Notes under the pieces: generated by a model | The model's input: the letters and a program-made list of their open reading frames with translations, nothing else | What the model was told of the DNA's origin: nothing | The model's database searches: none | Translations under genes and position numbers: made by a program | Source of the DNA: Sinorhizobium fredii | Lineage (GTDB): Bacteria > Pseudomonadota > Alphaproteobacteria > Rhizobiales > Rhizobiaceae | NCBI RefSeq assembly: GCF_002944405.1 | Contig: NZ_CP024310.1 | Location: forward strand, 1,178,001 to 1,242,000 | DNA length: 64,000 nucleotides | Direction of reading: 5' to 3' | Part shown: positions 37,074 to 46,005 of the stretch, one piece after another | How positions within the stretch are numbered: the first letter of the stretch is position 1 | Layout: each line of letters begins with the position of its first letter

Positions 37074-38447
37074 TCACGGGGTCGCCATCGGAGGCAGGCA
37101 TGCTTCGCCGCAAGGTCGTTTGATCGCTGCGGTGATCGGAAGGCCAGTCTCCTTCACCGCGATGGAGCGGAGGATTTCCTTCGCAACGAATTTGGCCCCG
37201 GCACGACTGAAATGAGCATCGGGCGCATACAGAAGAATAGGGTCGGGCTGGGCGCGTATGGCCTCGTGAAGATCAAGCACGGGAATCCCCTCTGCCGCGG
37301 CAGCATCGAGTACCCTCCTCCGCAGCGGATCGAAGGGGCGATCCGATGAGAACGGCCCGATGAACCTGTCCATCCTCGGCACGTAGACCAATGTGAAAGT
37401 GCCGCCCCAGCCCTTGGCCAGTTCTTTTGCGCGGTGCAATATCTTTCTGAACTCCGGCCTGTCGCCGGCAATCTTCGGATAAACCAACCCCAGCCGTGCG
37501 AGAGTTTGCTGCAGGGCGACGAAATTGCGCAGCAAGGATGTTCTCGTGAGCAGGTCGACACTCGTCACCGGGGCATTTTTTCGCTCCGCCAGAATGCTGC
37601 GAGCCTCGCGCATGGTCGCTTGCGCCGTCGACTGCAAACCGAAGTTCGCATCCGGCGAAAGCGCTTGTCGAAGCCAGGGCACGGCGAGTTCCCGCTCCAG
37701 ATTCTCCCAGTCGTTGCCTTCAACAAAAACCATCATCACGTGGCGGGGACGCAAAAGCTCACCGAAACGACCGAGCATTGCGAGTTCGACCAGGGGACCA
37801 TTTCCGCGAATGCCTATGCTCGCTGTGGTAGCGCCGCCCGCGCGCACGCTCGATGCGAGGTCCTCGCCCGGAGGCAGGCAGAAGCCTTCGACGAACGAGT
37901 CTCCGAGGAGCATCAAATCCAGCCGGCGACTATACACATCGTCGGGATTGTTGAAGCCGTACCGGTCCGCCGTATAGCTGACAATGCCGTCCTTTGACGT
38001 GCACAGCACCACCTGGGTCGCCGGAAAACCCGACAGCAGCGCCTCGGGTAGCTCGTCGGTACCCGAAAGCCGGTTCAGGCTTCGAAGCGTGAAACCGGGC
38101 ACGATGTTCTTGTTGCGCCTGAGCGTTTCAGCCTGCGCCTCGCTGAGCTGGCCGAGCATTTCCAACCGGACTGAGACCACCGAGACCGTGTGCATCGCCT
38201 CGAAGAGGAAGAGGCCGAGCAGCATGCTCGAGGCCCAGATGCCGACAAGTACGGAAATGCGCGGCTTCGCAATCAAGCCGATGGCGATCACCGCGGCTCC
38301 CAGCACGCCCGGGATCAGCACGTAGCGGACGAAATGCGGGGGTTCAGCTGCGAAAAGCTGGTAATGCAGTAGAGCGTAGACTGGGCTTAACAACAGATAC
38401 AGGCCAGGAACGGCGCATGCCACAAGCCCGAGATGCCGCTTCGTCAT
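37074..38447 (-). CDS. SGNH-like membrane protein
   Basis: A 457-residue protein with three or four N-terminal hydrophobic helices (to about residue 95) and a periplasmic domain. LMLLGDSFVEGFCLPPGEDL is the SGNH block I (GDS) motif, FVEGNDWEN resembles block III and PDAHFSRAGAKFVA fits block V with Asp and His. The layout recalls AlgX/AlgJ-type and other acyl-transfer proteins of exopolysaccharide systems. ATG at 38445-38447 follows GAGAGG; the open frame upstream to 38699 is probably untranslated. An O-acylation or esterase role in the periplasm is an inference. Confidence 0.75.
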   Translation of the reverse strand: MTKRHLGLVACAVPGLYLLLSPVYALLHYQLFAAEPPHFVRYVLIPGVLGAAVIAIGLIAKPRISVLVGIWASSMLLGLFLFEAMHTVSVVSVRLEMLGQLSEAQAETLRRNKNIVPGFTLRSLNRLSGTDELPEALLSGFPATQVVLCTSKDGIVSYTADRYGFNNPDDVYSRRLDLMLLGDSFVEGFCLPPGEDLASSVRAGGATTASIGIRGNGPLVELAMLGRFGELLRPRHVMMVFVEGNDWENLERELAVPWLRQALSPDANFGLQSTAQATMREARSILAERKNAPVTSVDLLTRTSLLRNFVALQQTLARLGLVYPKIAGDRPEFRKILHRAKELAKGWGGTFTLVYVPRMDRFIGPFSSDRPFDPLRRRVLDAAAAEGIPVLDLHEAIRAQPDPILLYAPDAHFSRAGAKFVAKEILRSIAVKETGLPITAAIKRPCGEACLPPMATP

Positions 38448-38881
38448 GACATCTTTTCCTCTCTGACGAGCCGTCCAGCAAGTCGTGCCTTTGCAGACCG
38501 CCTTGTTCAGGCGGCCGATCCCGACTTGTCTGTTCTGACAGCTTTGGCAGATAAGAATCGTATCTCTTGCACTTGAACTCACACAAATGAATTCAGAATA
38601 GGAATTTGATACGAAAGCATTTTTGTGCGGCGGAATATACGGCGTTTTGCCGATAGAGTCTCCCCCCAAAAAGTGGCCTGGCGCAGCAAGTTTGATCAAT
38701 GCCGCTGTACCGCTTGGTCCCGACCAGGCGTCGCCTGCTCTCTATATCCAATGGTATATTGACCGGATCGGTCGCCGCTTGTTCTATACGATGCGTCCTA
38801 TATTATTCCTCAATGCAGGCGATTGCATTTCGAGCAGTATCCTATTTTAGAGATTAGCACTGGCCGCTGAGGGCGTTCCCG
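38448..38881. other. Divergent intergenic region before the carbamoylation operon
   Basis: This 434-base AT-richer region lies between the SGNH-like gene and the SxtJ gene. A weak plus-strand promoter candidate is TTGACC (38759-38764) with TTCTAT 17 bases on (38782-38787), about 95 bases before the SxtJ ATG. The minus-strand half should hold the SGNH-like gene promoter. No open frame with a ribosome binding site was seen. Confidence 0.45.
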
Positions 38882-39313
38882 ATGAACCAGGCGCACGAGT
38901 CTTTTTCCGAGCATGCCTTGGAGGGGCCGTCGAACCGCAGCTTCGGCTACACGGTCGGTGGCATCCTCCTCGCTTTTGTTCTCGCGCGGTGGTTTATCAG
39001 CGGCGGGCTCACTCCGATCACTACGGGGCTTGCGGCCATCGGCTGTGTTCTCGTCCTGTTGGCGTTTGCCTCTCCCGACTGGCTCGCCTTGCCGAACCGG
39101 CTGTGGATGAAACTCGGCCTGTTGCTGTTCAAAATCGTCAATCCCGTGGTGATGCTTCTGATCTATGCGGTAGCCTTCGTTCCGATCGGGGTCTTCTTGA
39201 GGCTGCGCGGCTACGATCCGCTCGTCGCCGCGTTCGACAAAGGTGCGCACACGTACTGGAATGAGCGGCAACCGCATGAACCGGACCCGACGACGATGCG
39301 CAATCAGTTCTGA
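38882..39313 (+). CDS. SxtJ-family membrane protein
   Basis: A 143-residue protein with a hydrophilic N-terminus and three hydrophobic helices (GYTVGGILLAFVLARWFI; PITTGLAAIGCVLVLLAF; MKLGLLLFKIVNPVVMLLIY). PNRLWMKLGLLLFKIVNPVVM is the recognisable core of the SxtJ family. These small membrane proteins nearly always sit next to a carbamoyltransferase gene, as here, with a DUF5989 gene between. Their biochemical role is unknown; a membrane dock for the carbamoyltransferase is one idea. Confidence 0.88.
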   Translation: MNQAHESFSEHALEGPSNRSFGYTVGGILLAFVLARWFISGGLTPITTGLAAIGCVLVLLAFASPDWLALPNRLWMKLGLLLFKIVNPVVMLLIYAVAFVPIGVFLRLRGYDPLVAAFDKGAHTYWNERQPHEPDPTTMRNQF

Positions 39314-39370
39314 CGCAGGCGGTTGTAAAGCGACAAGAGCGTTGTCGGTTGATGAGTGGAGGAAATGGAT

Positions 39371-39520
39371 ATGGAACTGATCCGTGAACTCTGGGCCTAT
39401 ATGGGCGTCCGCAAGAAGTTCTGGCTCCTACCTATCTTCATCATACTCGGAGTGTTTGGCGGATTGGTTGTGCTGACGCAGGGTACCGCGGTGGCGCCGT
39501 TCATCTACACCCTGTTCTGA
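39371..39520 (+). CDS. DUF5989-family small membrane protein (49 residues)
   Basis: A very short gene: MELIRELWAYMGVRKKFWLL leads into one hydrophobic helix (PIFIILGVFGGLVVLTQG), and the protein ends APFIYTLF. This matches the DUF5989 proteins found between SxtJ and carbamoyltransferase genes. GGAGG at 39358-39362 lies eight bases before the ATG at 39371; an ATG at 39365 is too close to it. It sits 57 bases after the SxtJ gene and nine bases before the carbamoyltransferase gene, so the three are one operon. Function unknown. Confidence 0.88.
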   Translation: MELIRELWAYMGVRKKFWLLPIFIILGVFGGLVVLTQGTAVAPFIYTLF

Positions 39521-39529
39521 GCCGACGCC

Positions 39530-41362
39530 ATGCGCATTCTCGGTATCTCGGCATTCTACCACGACAGCGCGGCTGCGATGATCGAGGATGGTCTGATCGT
39601 CGCTGCCGCGCAGGAGGAGCGGTTCACGCGCAAGAAGCACGACGCCGGATTTCCGGCAAATGCGGTGGCCTATTGCCTGGCTGCGGCCGAATGCGACATG
39701 GCGGACGTCGATCACGTCGTCTTCTACGACAAGCCATTCCTGAAATTCGAGCGGTTGCTGGAAACCTATCTTGCCACTAGTCCGCGCGGTTTCCGTTCCT
39801 TCAGGATGGCGATGCCGCTGTGGATCAAGGAAAAGCTGTTTCAGAAGAACCTGTTGCGCAGGCAATTGGGGAAGCTTTCCGGATCAAAGGAATGGTCAGG
39901 TTCGCTCCTGTTCACGGAGCATCATCTGGCGCATGCGGCAAGCGCCTTCTTTCCGTCGCCCTTCAAGAGCGCCGCGGTGCTGACGATGGATGGAGTTGGC
40001 GAGTGGTGCACCACGTCGCTCGGCCATGGCCGGGACAAGGATCTCGAGATACTGAAGGAGATACGCTTTCCGCACTCCCTCGGGCTGCTCTATTCCGCCT
40101 TTACCTACTACACCGGATTCAAGGTCAATTCCGGAGAATATAAGGTGATGGGCTTGGCACCCTATGGCCGTCCGCTATTCGCGCAGAAAATACTCGATAA
40201 CCTGATCGACCTGAGGGAGGACGGCTCGTTTCGGCTCGACCAGCGCTATTTCGACTACTGCACCGGTCTCACCATGACATCCTCCGCCTTTCATCGTCTG
40301 TTCGGCGCCGAGCCGCGAAAGCCGGAGTCGCCGCTGACCCAGCGCGAGATGGATCTCGCCGCTTCGATACAGGCCGTCACCGAGGAAGTCGTTCTGAAAC
40401 TTGCGGGTTATGCCCGGCGGGAAACCGGCGAGCGTCACCTATGTCTTGCCGGCGGGGTTGCCTTGAATTGCGTCGCAAACGGCAAGCTTCTTCGAAAGCG
40501 GATCTTCGACGACATCTGGATCCAGCCGGCGGCCGGCGATGCGGGCGGCGCGGTGGGTGCGGCGCTGGCCGCATGGCACGGCTATCTCGGACACGGCCGC
40601 ACTCCCGACGGGCGGGACCGCATGGCCGGCGCCTATCTCGGTCCCGCCTTCGACCAACGCGACATAGAGAAGCGTCTGACGGCCGTGGGCGCCGTCTATA
40701 CCGTCCTCGACGACGACCAGGTGATCGCGCGCACCGTCGACTCTTTGGTCGACGAGAAGGCGGTGGGATGGATGCAGGGACGGATGGAATTCGGACCGCG
40801 GGCGCTCGGTGCAAGGTCGATCCTGGGTGATCCGCGCTCTCCGACGATGCAAAAGACCCTCAACCTCAAGGTCAAATACCGCGAAAGCTTCCGTCCCTTT
40901 GCCCCTTCTGTCCGCCGCGAGGACTTGGCGGAGTGGTTCGACATCGATGCCGACAGTCCTTACATGCTGCTCGTCGCCGATGTGCTCGGCGGGCGGCGAT
41001 TGCCCCTCGCTCCCGACGAGGCTGCATTGTTCGGCATAGACCGCCTCAACGTTCCACGATCTAATATCCCGGCGGTGACGCATGTCGATTATTCCGCCCG
41101 GGTGCAGACGGTGCATCAGGATACCAATCCACGGTACTGGGAACTGCTGAGCGCATTCAAGGAGCGGACAGGCTGCCCTGTCCTCGTCAATACCAGCTTC
41201 AATGTCCGCGGCGAGCCGATCGTCTGCACCCCGGAGGACGCATTCCACTGCTTCATGGGTACCGAGATCGAATGTCTCGTCGTCGGCAACTGCTTTCTGC
41301 GGAAGGAGGATCAGCCGTCGCACCTGCGGCAGGACTACAAGGAGCATTTCGAACTCGACTAG
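39530..41362 (+). CDS. Carbamoyltransferase, NodU/CmcH family
   Basis: A 610-residue enzyme that transfers a carbamoyl group from carbamoyl phosphate, through carbamoyl-adenylate, to a hydroxyl group. MRILGISAFYHDSAAAMIEDG and QEERFTRKKHDAGFP are the N-terminal ASKHA-type motifs. EHHLAHAASAFFPS gives metal-binding histidines, and CLAGGVALNCVANGKL and GRMEFGPRALGARSILGDPR are the TobZ/NodU signatures. Full family length. It is the third gene of the SxtJ-DUF5989 unit. No nod box or nodABC genes accompany it, so the acceptor is more likely a sugar of the locus polymer than a Nod factor. Confidence 0.95.
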   Translation: MRILGISAFYHDSAAAMIEDGLIVAAAQEERFTRKKHDAGFPANAVAYCLAAAECDMADVDHVVFYDKPFLKFERLLETYLATSPRGFRSFRMAMPLWIKEKLFQKNLLRRQLGKLSGSKEWSGSLLFTEHHLAHAASAFFPSPFKSAAVLTMDGVGEWCTTSLGHGRDKDLEILKEIRFPHSLGLLYSAFTYYTGFKVNSGEYKVMGLAPYGRPLFAQKILDNLIDLREDGSFRLDQRYFDYCTGLTMTSSAFHRLFGAEPRKPESPLTQREMDLAASIQAVTEEVVLKLAGYARRETGERHLCLAGGVALNCVANGKLLRKRIFDDIWIQPAAGDAGGAVGAALAAWHGYLGHGRTPDGRDRMAGAYLGPAFDQRDIEKRLTAVGAVYTVLDDDQVIARTVDSLVDEKAVGWMQGRMEFGPRALGARSILGDPRSPTMQKTLNLKVKYRESFRPFAPSVRREDLAEWFDIDADSPYMLLVADVLGGRRLPLAPDEAALFGIDRLNVPRSNIPAVTHVDYSARVQTVHQDTNPRYWELLSAFKERTGCPVLVNTSFNVRGEPIVCTPEDAFHCFMGTEIECLVVGNCFLRKEDQPSHLRQDYKEHFELD

Positions 41363-41369
41363 AATCGGT

Positions 41370-41861
41370 TCAGATGGCGATCTTGGTCGGATGCCTGCTC
41401 GACGTGTACGACGCACCCCAGCGGATGTAATGGATGGCCGGGATCGGCATGAGAAGATGGGGCCTAGCGCTCTTTGGCGCCCGGACGTCTCTTTCGGACT
41501 GGAGCGTGCGACTTTCCAGTCTCGGAATGGCGGCGGTGACGGACCGGATGAGGCTCGGAGCGATGCCGTAGTGCGCCGTCAGTCGACGGAAAATGCCGGT
41601 CGCAGCATAAATCTCGTCGGCGCCTCGTACAGCCTCGCAAACGCGTGCCTTGTCGTTGAGGCTGACATAAAGCACGCCAGGGATCGACAAAGGCAGCGTC
41701 GTCACGATCGGGTCCAGAACCAGATTGATCGCTTGGGGGGCGACGCCATTCAGAACATAGACCACAACACCGGCCTGGCTTGCCCAGTACCCGGCCACGA
41801 TAAGTTCAGCAGGCAGCCGCCCGCGAGACTCCACAATCTCGATAACGCTTCGTGCTTGCAT
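41370..41861 (-). CDS. Hypothetical protein, about 163 residues
   Basis: I do not recognise this protein. It is mostly alpha/beta in appearance with moderately hydrophobic segments (ELIVAGYWASQAGVVVYVLNG; IVTTLPLSIPGVLYVSL), no signal peptide and no clear catalytic motif. It ends in a basic tail. ATG at 41859-41861 has AGGTGG nine bases upstream; GTG at 41871-41873 is an alternative. It converges with the carbamoyltransferase gene with a seven-base gap and has a 589-base non-coding region upstream. Confidence 0.6.
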   Translation of the reverse strand: MQARSVIEIVESRGRLPAELIVAGYWASQAGVVVYVLNGVAPQAINLVLDPIVTTLPLSIPGVLYVSLNDKARVCEAVRGADEIYAATGIFRRLTAHYGIAPSLIRSVTAAIPRLESRTLQSERDVRAPKSARPHLLMPIPAIHYIRWGASYTSSRHPTKIAI

Positions 41862-42450
41862 GTTTCCGCCCACCTCGGTGAAAAAAGAGGGGCTGACGCC
41901 ATGACCATTATGGCAATGCGCCGGATGGCGCCTGATCGATTACACTTTCATCGAAAGCTTATGTCTAAACCTCAAGTACGGCGTAGAAGACTAACTTCTT
42001 CATCCGGGTTACGCCATATGCCTTTAGATATACTCTTGCCGAGCGTCACACCTTTCTCGTGAGATACGGATCGGCCACGACCCGATCGCCGCAGGTGGCG
42101 AATTCATCTCCCGGGGACCTCGATTTCCTGACCCGCCCTGGTGGCGTTTGCATGCCAGGGCGCCTGACCGCCCAGCAGCCAGTAAACTTTTGTGAAAAAC
42201 TATAAGCCTGCGATTTATAAGCATTTACAACTACTGAATTACGTGTTTCTTATTATAGACCATTTGATCGCGATCTAGCCCACCGCGATGAGTAACCTTT
42301 TGTCGAAGTAGATTTATCAAGCCTTTCGAGCTGGTCGACAACAAGACTTACAGACGCACCGTTCTCTACCCCACCATTAAGCCTTCTTGAGGGAGGTGCG
42401 GTTCTCGTTCGGCGGCACGGCAGGCTTGCAGAAATTAGGAAGGGCCCGTC
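41862..42450. other. Long AT-rich intergenic region before the dehydratase gene
   Basis: This 589-base region has no convincing gene. Its right half (about 42180-42330) is strongly AT-rich. An inverted repeat with 8-bp arms CGCCCTGG (42134-42141) and CCAGGGCG (42155-42162) could form a hairpin with a 13-base loop. A TATTAT box near 42252 could be a -10 element but has no good -35 partner. AGGAAGGG near 42437-42444 is the ribosome binding site of the next gene. Confidence 0.5.
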
Positions 42451-44649
42451 ATGCAGCGTTTTTACGACGCCGCGAAGGCAGTGCGCGATAGTTTCCTAAT
42501 GTTGCCGAAAGGCGGAACAGCAAGAGCATCGGCCAAAATGTTGCTACCGGTATTCGGGGCGGCCCTCGATATCGGCTACCGGCGTCTGCGAGGGGCCGTT
42601 TTCAGCATTCAGAAATATCCGGCCTTGTATCTTGCAGACCTTGGCTCCGCAGGCGTGGCGCTGGCCGTGGCGCTGTTGCTGCGTTACGGCTTTGCCGAGC
42701 TCAGTACGAGGCCCGAAACCGCCTCCGTCCTGTTGTGGTCCGGTGCCCAGTATCTCGCGATTTGCGCGATCATTTTTCCGTTGTCCGGGCTTTACAGCCG
42801 AAACTGGAAATATGGCTCGATCTCCGATCTCCTGATCATTCTTCGCGCAGTCCTCGCGACGTCGCTATTGCTGATTTCGCTCCTGTTCTTTTCGACAAGG
42901 CTGATCGACATGCCGCGGTCCGTCGTGCCGATGCAGTCGCTGCTCCTGATCGCCTTCCTTGCCGCCGCGCGGCTGAGCTTTCGCGCCGACGAAATCCCGC
43001 TGGCGCGACCGGTTTTCAAGAATGGGCGCCACAAGGGAGTGGGCCACGATCACCAGGTGCCGTTGCTGCTCGTCGGAGCGGGCGACGCCGCCGAGCTTTA
43101 CCTGCGGGCACTCGCGCGCGATCCAAATGCCACTCATGTGCCGGTGGCCTGCCTCGACAAGAACGCAGACCAGCTGGGGATGAGCTTGCGCGGGGTGCCG
43201 ATTGCGGGGCGGATCGAGGATTTCGAGCAGGTCGTGGCGGAACTGCAGCAAGCCAACAGGCGGCCGCGCCATGTCGTCTTCACGGAAGCGCCGGCAAACT
43301 TCGGCGAAGCCGCGTCGGACGAGCTGCTGCGGTCGGCCGAAAGGCTTGGCATTGCCGTGTCGCGCCTGTCGCAGCCAACCGAGTTCAAACACGCCAAGGG
43401 AGACAATCCTTATGAACTGCGGTCGGTAGAACTCACCGATCTGCTGGAGCGCCCGCAAGCGGCACTCGACCGCGAGGCGATCGCCCGGCTTGTCCGGGGT
43501 CGGCGCGTGCTGATCACCGGGGCCGGCGGATCGATCGGCAGCGAGCTGACCGCACAGGTCGCTGCCTGCGAGCCGGCGGAGATCGTGCTGGTCGACAATT
43601 CGGAATACAATCTCTACTCGATCGACATGACGCTCGCCGAGACCCTCCCGAACGTATCTTCGTGGAGTTACCTTTGCAGCGTCCGGCGCAGCCAGCGTGT
43701 CGAGGAAATTTTCGAGCGGCATCGCCCGGAGCTGGTCTTCCATGCTGCGGCCCTCAAGCATGTGCCCATGGTGCAGATGAATCCGCGCGAGGGCATCCTC
43801 ACGAACGTCATCGGCACGATGAACGTCGCCAATGCGGCAAAGAAATACGGCACGCTGGCCATGGTCCAGGTATCGACCGACAAGGTTGTGAACTCTACAA
43901 GCATGATGGGTGCGACGAAGCGGCTTGCGGAGCTTTATTGCCAAGCACTCGACCTGCAGGGGCTCGAAACCGGCAAGGGCCCGCGGTTCATGACCGTCCG
44001 CTTCGGCAACGTGCTGGGATCGAGCGGATCGCTAATCCCGCTCTTCAAGCGCCAGCTCGCTAGAGGCGGCCCGCTGACCGTGACCGATCCATGCATGACG
44101 CGCTTCTTCATGACGATCCGCGAGGCCGTGGAGCTGACCTTGCAGGCATCGGCCTATGGCTTTGAGAAACAGCTCGGACAGGGTGAGATTTTCGTCCTCG
44201 ACATGGGCGAGCCGGTGAAGGTCATCGACATTGCGCGCCGCATGATCCGGCTGGCCGGCTTCAGCCCAGACCAGGATATCGAGATCAAGATCATCGGCTG
44301 CCGCCCAGGCGAAAAGCTCTACGAGGAGCTTTTCGACGAGACCGACAAGCGCATAACCTCTCCGGTGCCGGGCGTTCTCGGTGCGGTTCCGGAGCCCATT
44401 CCCTTACCGACGCTGCGGGACGCGTTCGCTCGCCTGCAGCGACATGCGGAGCGGGGCAACGATCCGGCCGTCGTGGCAGTCATGCGCGAACTGCTTCCGC
44501 GCTACGAGCATGAGGCCGCCATGACGAAGCCCCCCGCCGTGAACAAGAAGCGCGGCCGGCTCCAGCCGACAAGGCGCAGCAAGCCTGAGAGTCCACGCCG
44601 GCAGATCTATCAAAAGAGCGCCCGCGGGGGACTGCGATTGCCGGATTAG
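42451..44649 (+). CDS. Membrane-bound UDP-sugar 4,6-dehydratase, WbpM/PglF/CapD family
   Basis: A 732-residue enzyme. Four N-terminal transmembrane helices (about residues 50-180) precede a CoA-binding-like Rossmann domain (LLLVGAGDAAELYLRAL) and a C-terminal SDR domain with LITGAGGSIGSEL. The VSTDKVVNSTSMMGATKRLAE stretch contains the Met-Lys active-site pair of the WbpM group. FGNVLGSSGSLIPLFKRQ and GEKLYEELFDE are conserved. It converts UDP-GlcNAc to a 4-keto-6-deoxy sugar at the membrane. A basic tail of about 45 residues is unusual. Its product is the natural substrate for the DegT aminotransferase at 18.3 kb (inference). Confidence 0.93.
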   Translation: MQRFYDAAKAVRDSFLMLPKGGTARASAKMLLPVFGAALDIGYRRLRGAVFSIQKYPALYLADLGSAGVALAVALLLRYGFAELSTRPETASVLLWSGAQYLAICAIIFPLSGLYSRNWKYGSISDLLIILRAVLATSLLLISLLFFSTRLIDMPRSVVPMQSLLLIAFLAAARLSFRADEIPLARPVFKNGRHKGVGHDHQVPLLLVGAGDAAELYLRALARDPNATHVPVACLDKNADQLGMSLRGVPIAGRIEDFEQVVAELQQANRRPRHVVFTEAPANFGEAASDELLRSAERLGIAVSRLSQPTEFKHAKGDNPYELRSVELTDLLERPQAALDREAIARLVRGRRVLITGAGGSIGSELTAQVAACEPAEIVLVDNSEYNLYSIDMTLAETLPNVSSWSYLCSVRRSQRVEEIFERHRPELVFHAAALKHVPMVQMNPREGILTNVIGTMNVANAAKKYGTLAMVQVSTDKVVNSTSMMGATKRLAELYCQALDLQGLETGKGPRFMTVRFGNVLGSSGSLIPLFKRQLARGGPLTVTDPCMTRFFMTIREAVELTLQASAYGFEKQLGQGEIFVLDMGEPVKVIDIARRMIRLAGFSPDQDIEIKIIGCRPGEKLYEELFDETDKRITSPVPGVLGAVPEPIPLPTLRDAFARLQRHAERGNDPAVVAVMRELLPRYEHEAAMTKPPAVNKKRGRLQPTRRSKPESPRRQIYQKSARGGLRLPD

Positions 44650-44674
44650 GTGAAAGCGCGCGGGGAGGTCAGCC

Positions 44675-45898
44675 TTGAGTTCCGCTGAACATGTTGCCCG
44701 CATGCAGACCGAGGAGATCGCCCGCGCAACGGGCCCCTCCGGTGTCGCACAGCCTTCGACGCGCAGACGCGTGATCGCCGTCGTCGCAAGCCTGACGGCG
44801 TCTCTCACGATTTTTCGGCTGGAGTTGCTGAAGCGCTTGGTCGGCGCCGGCCACGAAGTCATAGCCTTCGCTCCCGAGCAGGACCCGCGGGTCGCGCAGG
44901 CGCTCGCTGAAATCGGCGTTCGCTTCGTCCGCATTCCGATGGTGCGGACCGGTCTCAATCCGCTGCAGGACATCCGCACCTTTTGGTCGCTGCGGCGACA
45001 CTTCAAGCGGCTGAAGCCCGACATGGTCCTTCCCTATACAATGAAGCCGATCATCTATGCCGGGATCGCCGCCCGGACGCTCGGGATCAGGGAACGGTGC
45101 TTCCTCGTCACGGGCCTTGGCCACATCTTTTCCGAAACCGGCGGTCGCTCCTTCAAGGCACTCGCCATCCGCCACCTGTGCGTCCGGCTGTATCGCCTGG
45201 CGTTCAGGCGCGCGAGGGTGGTTTTCGTCTATAACGACGCGGATGCAGAGGACATTCGCCGCTACCATATGCTGCCGGATGCCTTGACCCCCACGATGGT
45301 TCCCGGATCCGGGGTGGACCTGGAGCATTTTGCCTTTGCGCGAAGGGCTCGCGGCGGGCCTGTCTTCCTGATGATCGCACGGCTCCTGCGCGACAAGGGA
45401 GTGGTGGAATATGTCGAGGCCGCGAGGATCGTGCGACGCACTTTCCCCGATGCCCGGTTTCAACTGCTCGGTCACTTCGACAGCAACCCGACGGCAATCT
45501 CGCGCCAGGAAATCAAGGCTTGGGTCGGTGAAGGAATATTGGAGTATCTTGGCACGACCGACGACGTGCGCCCCTACTTGGCGGCATGCAGTGTCTTCGT
45601 CCTTCCCTCCTACTATCGCGAAGGCATTCCGCGGAGCATCCTCGAGGCGCTGGCGGTCGGCAGGCCGGTGATCACGACGGATCTGCCGGGCTGCCGCGAT
45701 ACGGTGCAGCCGGGCGTGAACGGCATGACGGTGAAACCGCTCGACGTCGCCGCGCTTGCAGATGCGATGGCGGCGTTTGCGCGCGATCCAGATCTCGCCG
45801 AAAGAATGGGCAGGCGCTCGCGGGAACTCGCGGAAAGCAGATTTGACGTGCACATGGTCAACCGAATTCTCTTTGCCGGCATGGGTCTGACCGATTGA
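44675..45898 (+). CDS. Glycosyltransferase family 4 (PglA-like)
   Basis: A 407-residue GT-B glycosyltransferase. YREGIPRSILEALAVGRPVI contains E-x7-E, followed by TTDLPGCRDTVQPGVNG. This tail pattern is typical of enzymes such as PglA and CapM that add the second sugar to diNAcBac- or FucNAc-like lipid-linked acceptors. That fits the WbpM-like gene 25 bases upstream. The start is TTG at 44675, five bases after a near-perfect GGGGAGGT site. Confidence 0.9.
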   Translation: MSSAEHVARMQTEEIARATGPSGVAQPSTRRRVIAVVASLTASLTIFRLELLKRLVGAGHEVIAFAPEQDPRVAQALAEIGVRFVRIPMVRTGLNPLQDIRTFWSLRRHFKRLKPDMVLPYTMKPIIYAGIAARTLGIRERCFLVTGLGHIFSETGGRSFKALAIRHLCVRLYRLAFRRARVVFVYNDADAEDIRRYHMLPDALTPTMVPGSGVDLEHFAFARRARGGPVFLMIARLLRDKGVVEYVEAARIVRRTFPDARFQLLGHFDSNPTAISRQEIKAWVGEGILEYLGTTDDVRPYLAACSVFVLPSYYREGIPRSILEALAVGRPVITTDLPGCRDTVQPGVNGMTVKPLDVAALADAMAAFARDPDLAERMGRRSRELAESRFDVHMVNRILFAGMGLTD

Positions 45899-45964
45899 CG
45901 GACGTTCATGGCAGAGCGGTTCGTTCCTCCTATCGATGCATGGGCAGTGCCGAACTTGCAGCTC

Positions 45965-45980
45965 CGCGTCTTCAGACGCG
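45965..45980 (+). repeat. Short stem-loop next to the large palindrome
   Basis: CGCGTC (45965-45970) and GACGCG (45975-45980) form a 6-bp stem with a 4-base loop. It is about 25 bases left of the larger perfect palindrome. The two together look like parts of one rhizobial intergenic repeat unit. Confidence 0.6.
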
Positions 45981-46005
45981 CAAAGGTCGCTGTAGCACCT
46001 TGAAT

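Noticed and set aside
42024..42224. 66-codon minus-strand frame in the gap before the dehydratase gene
   Set aside because: No ribosome binding site and no domain; probably chance.
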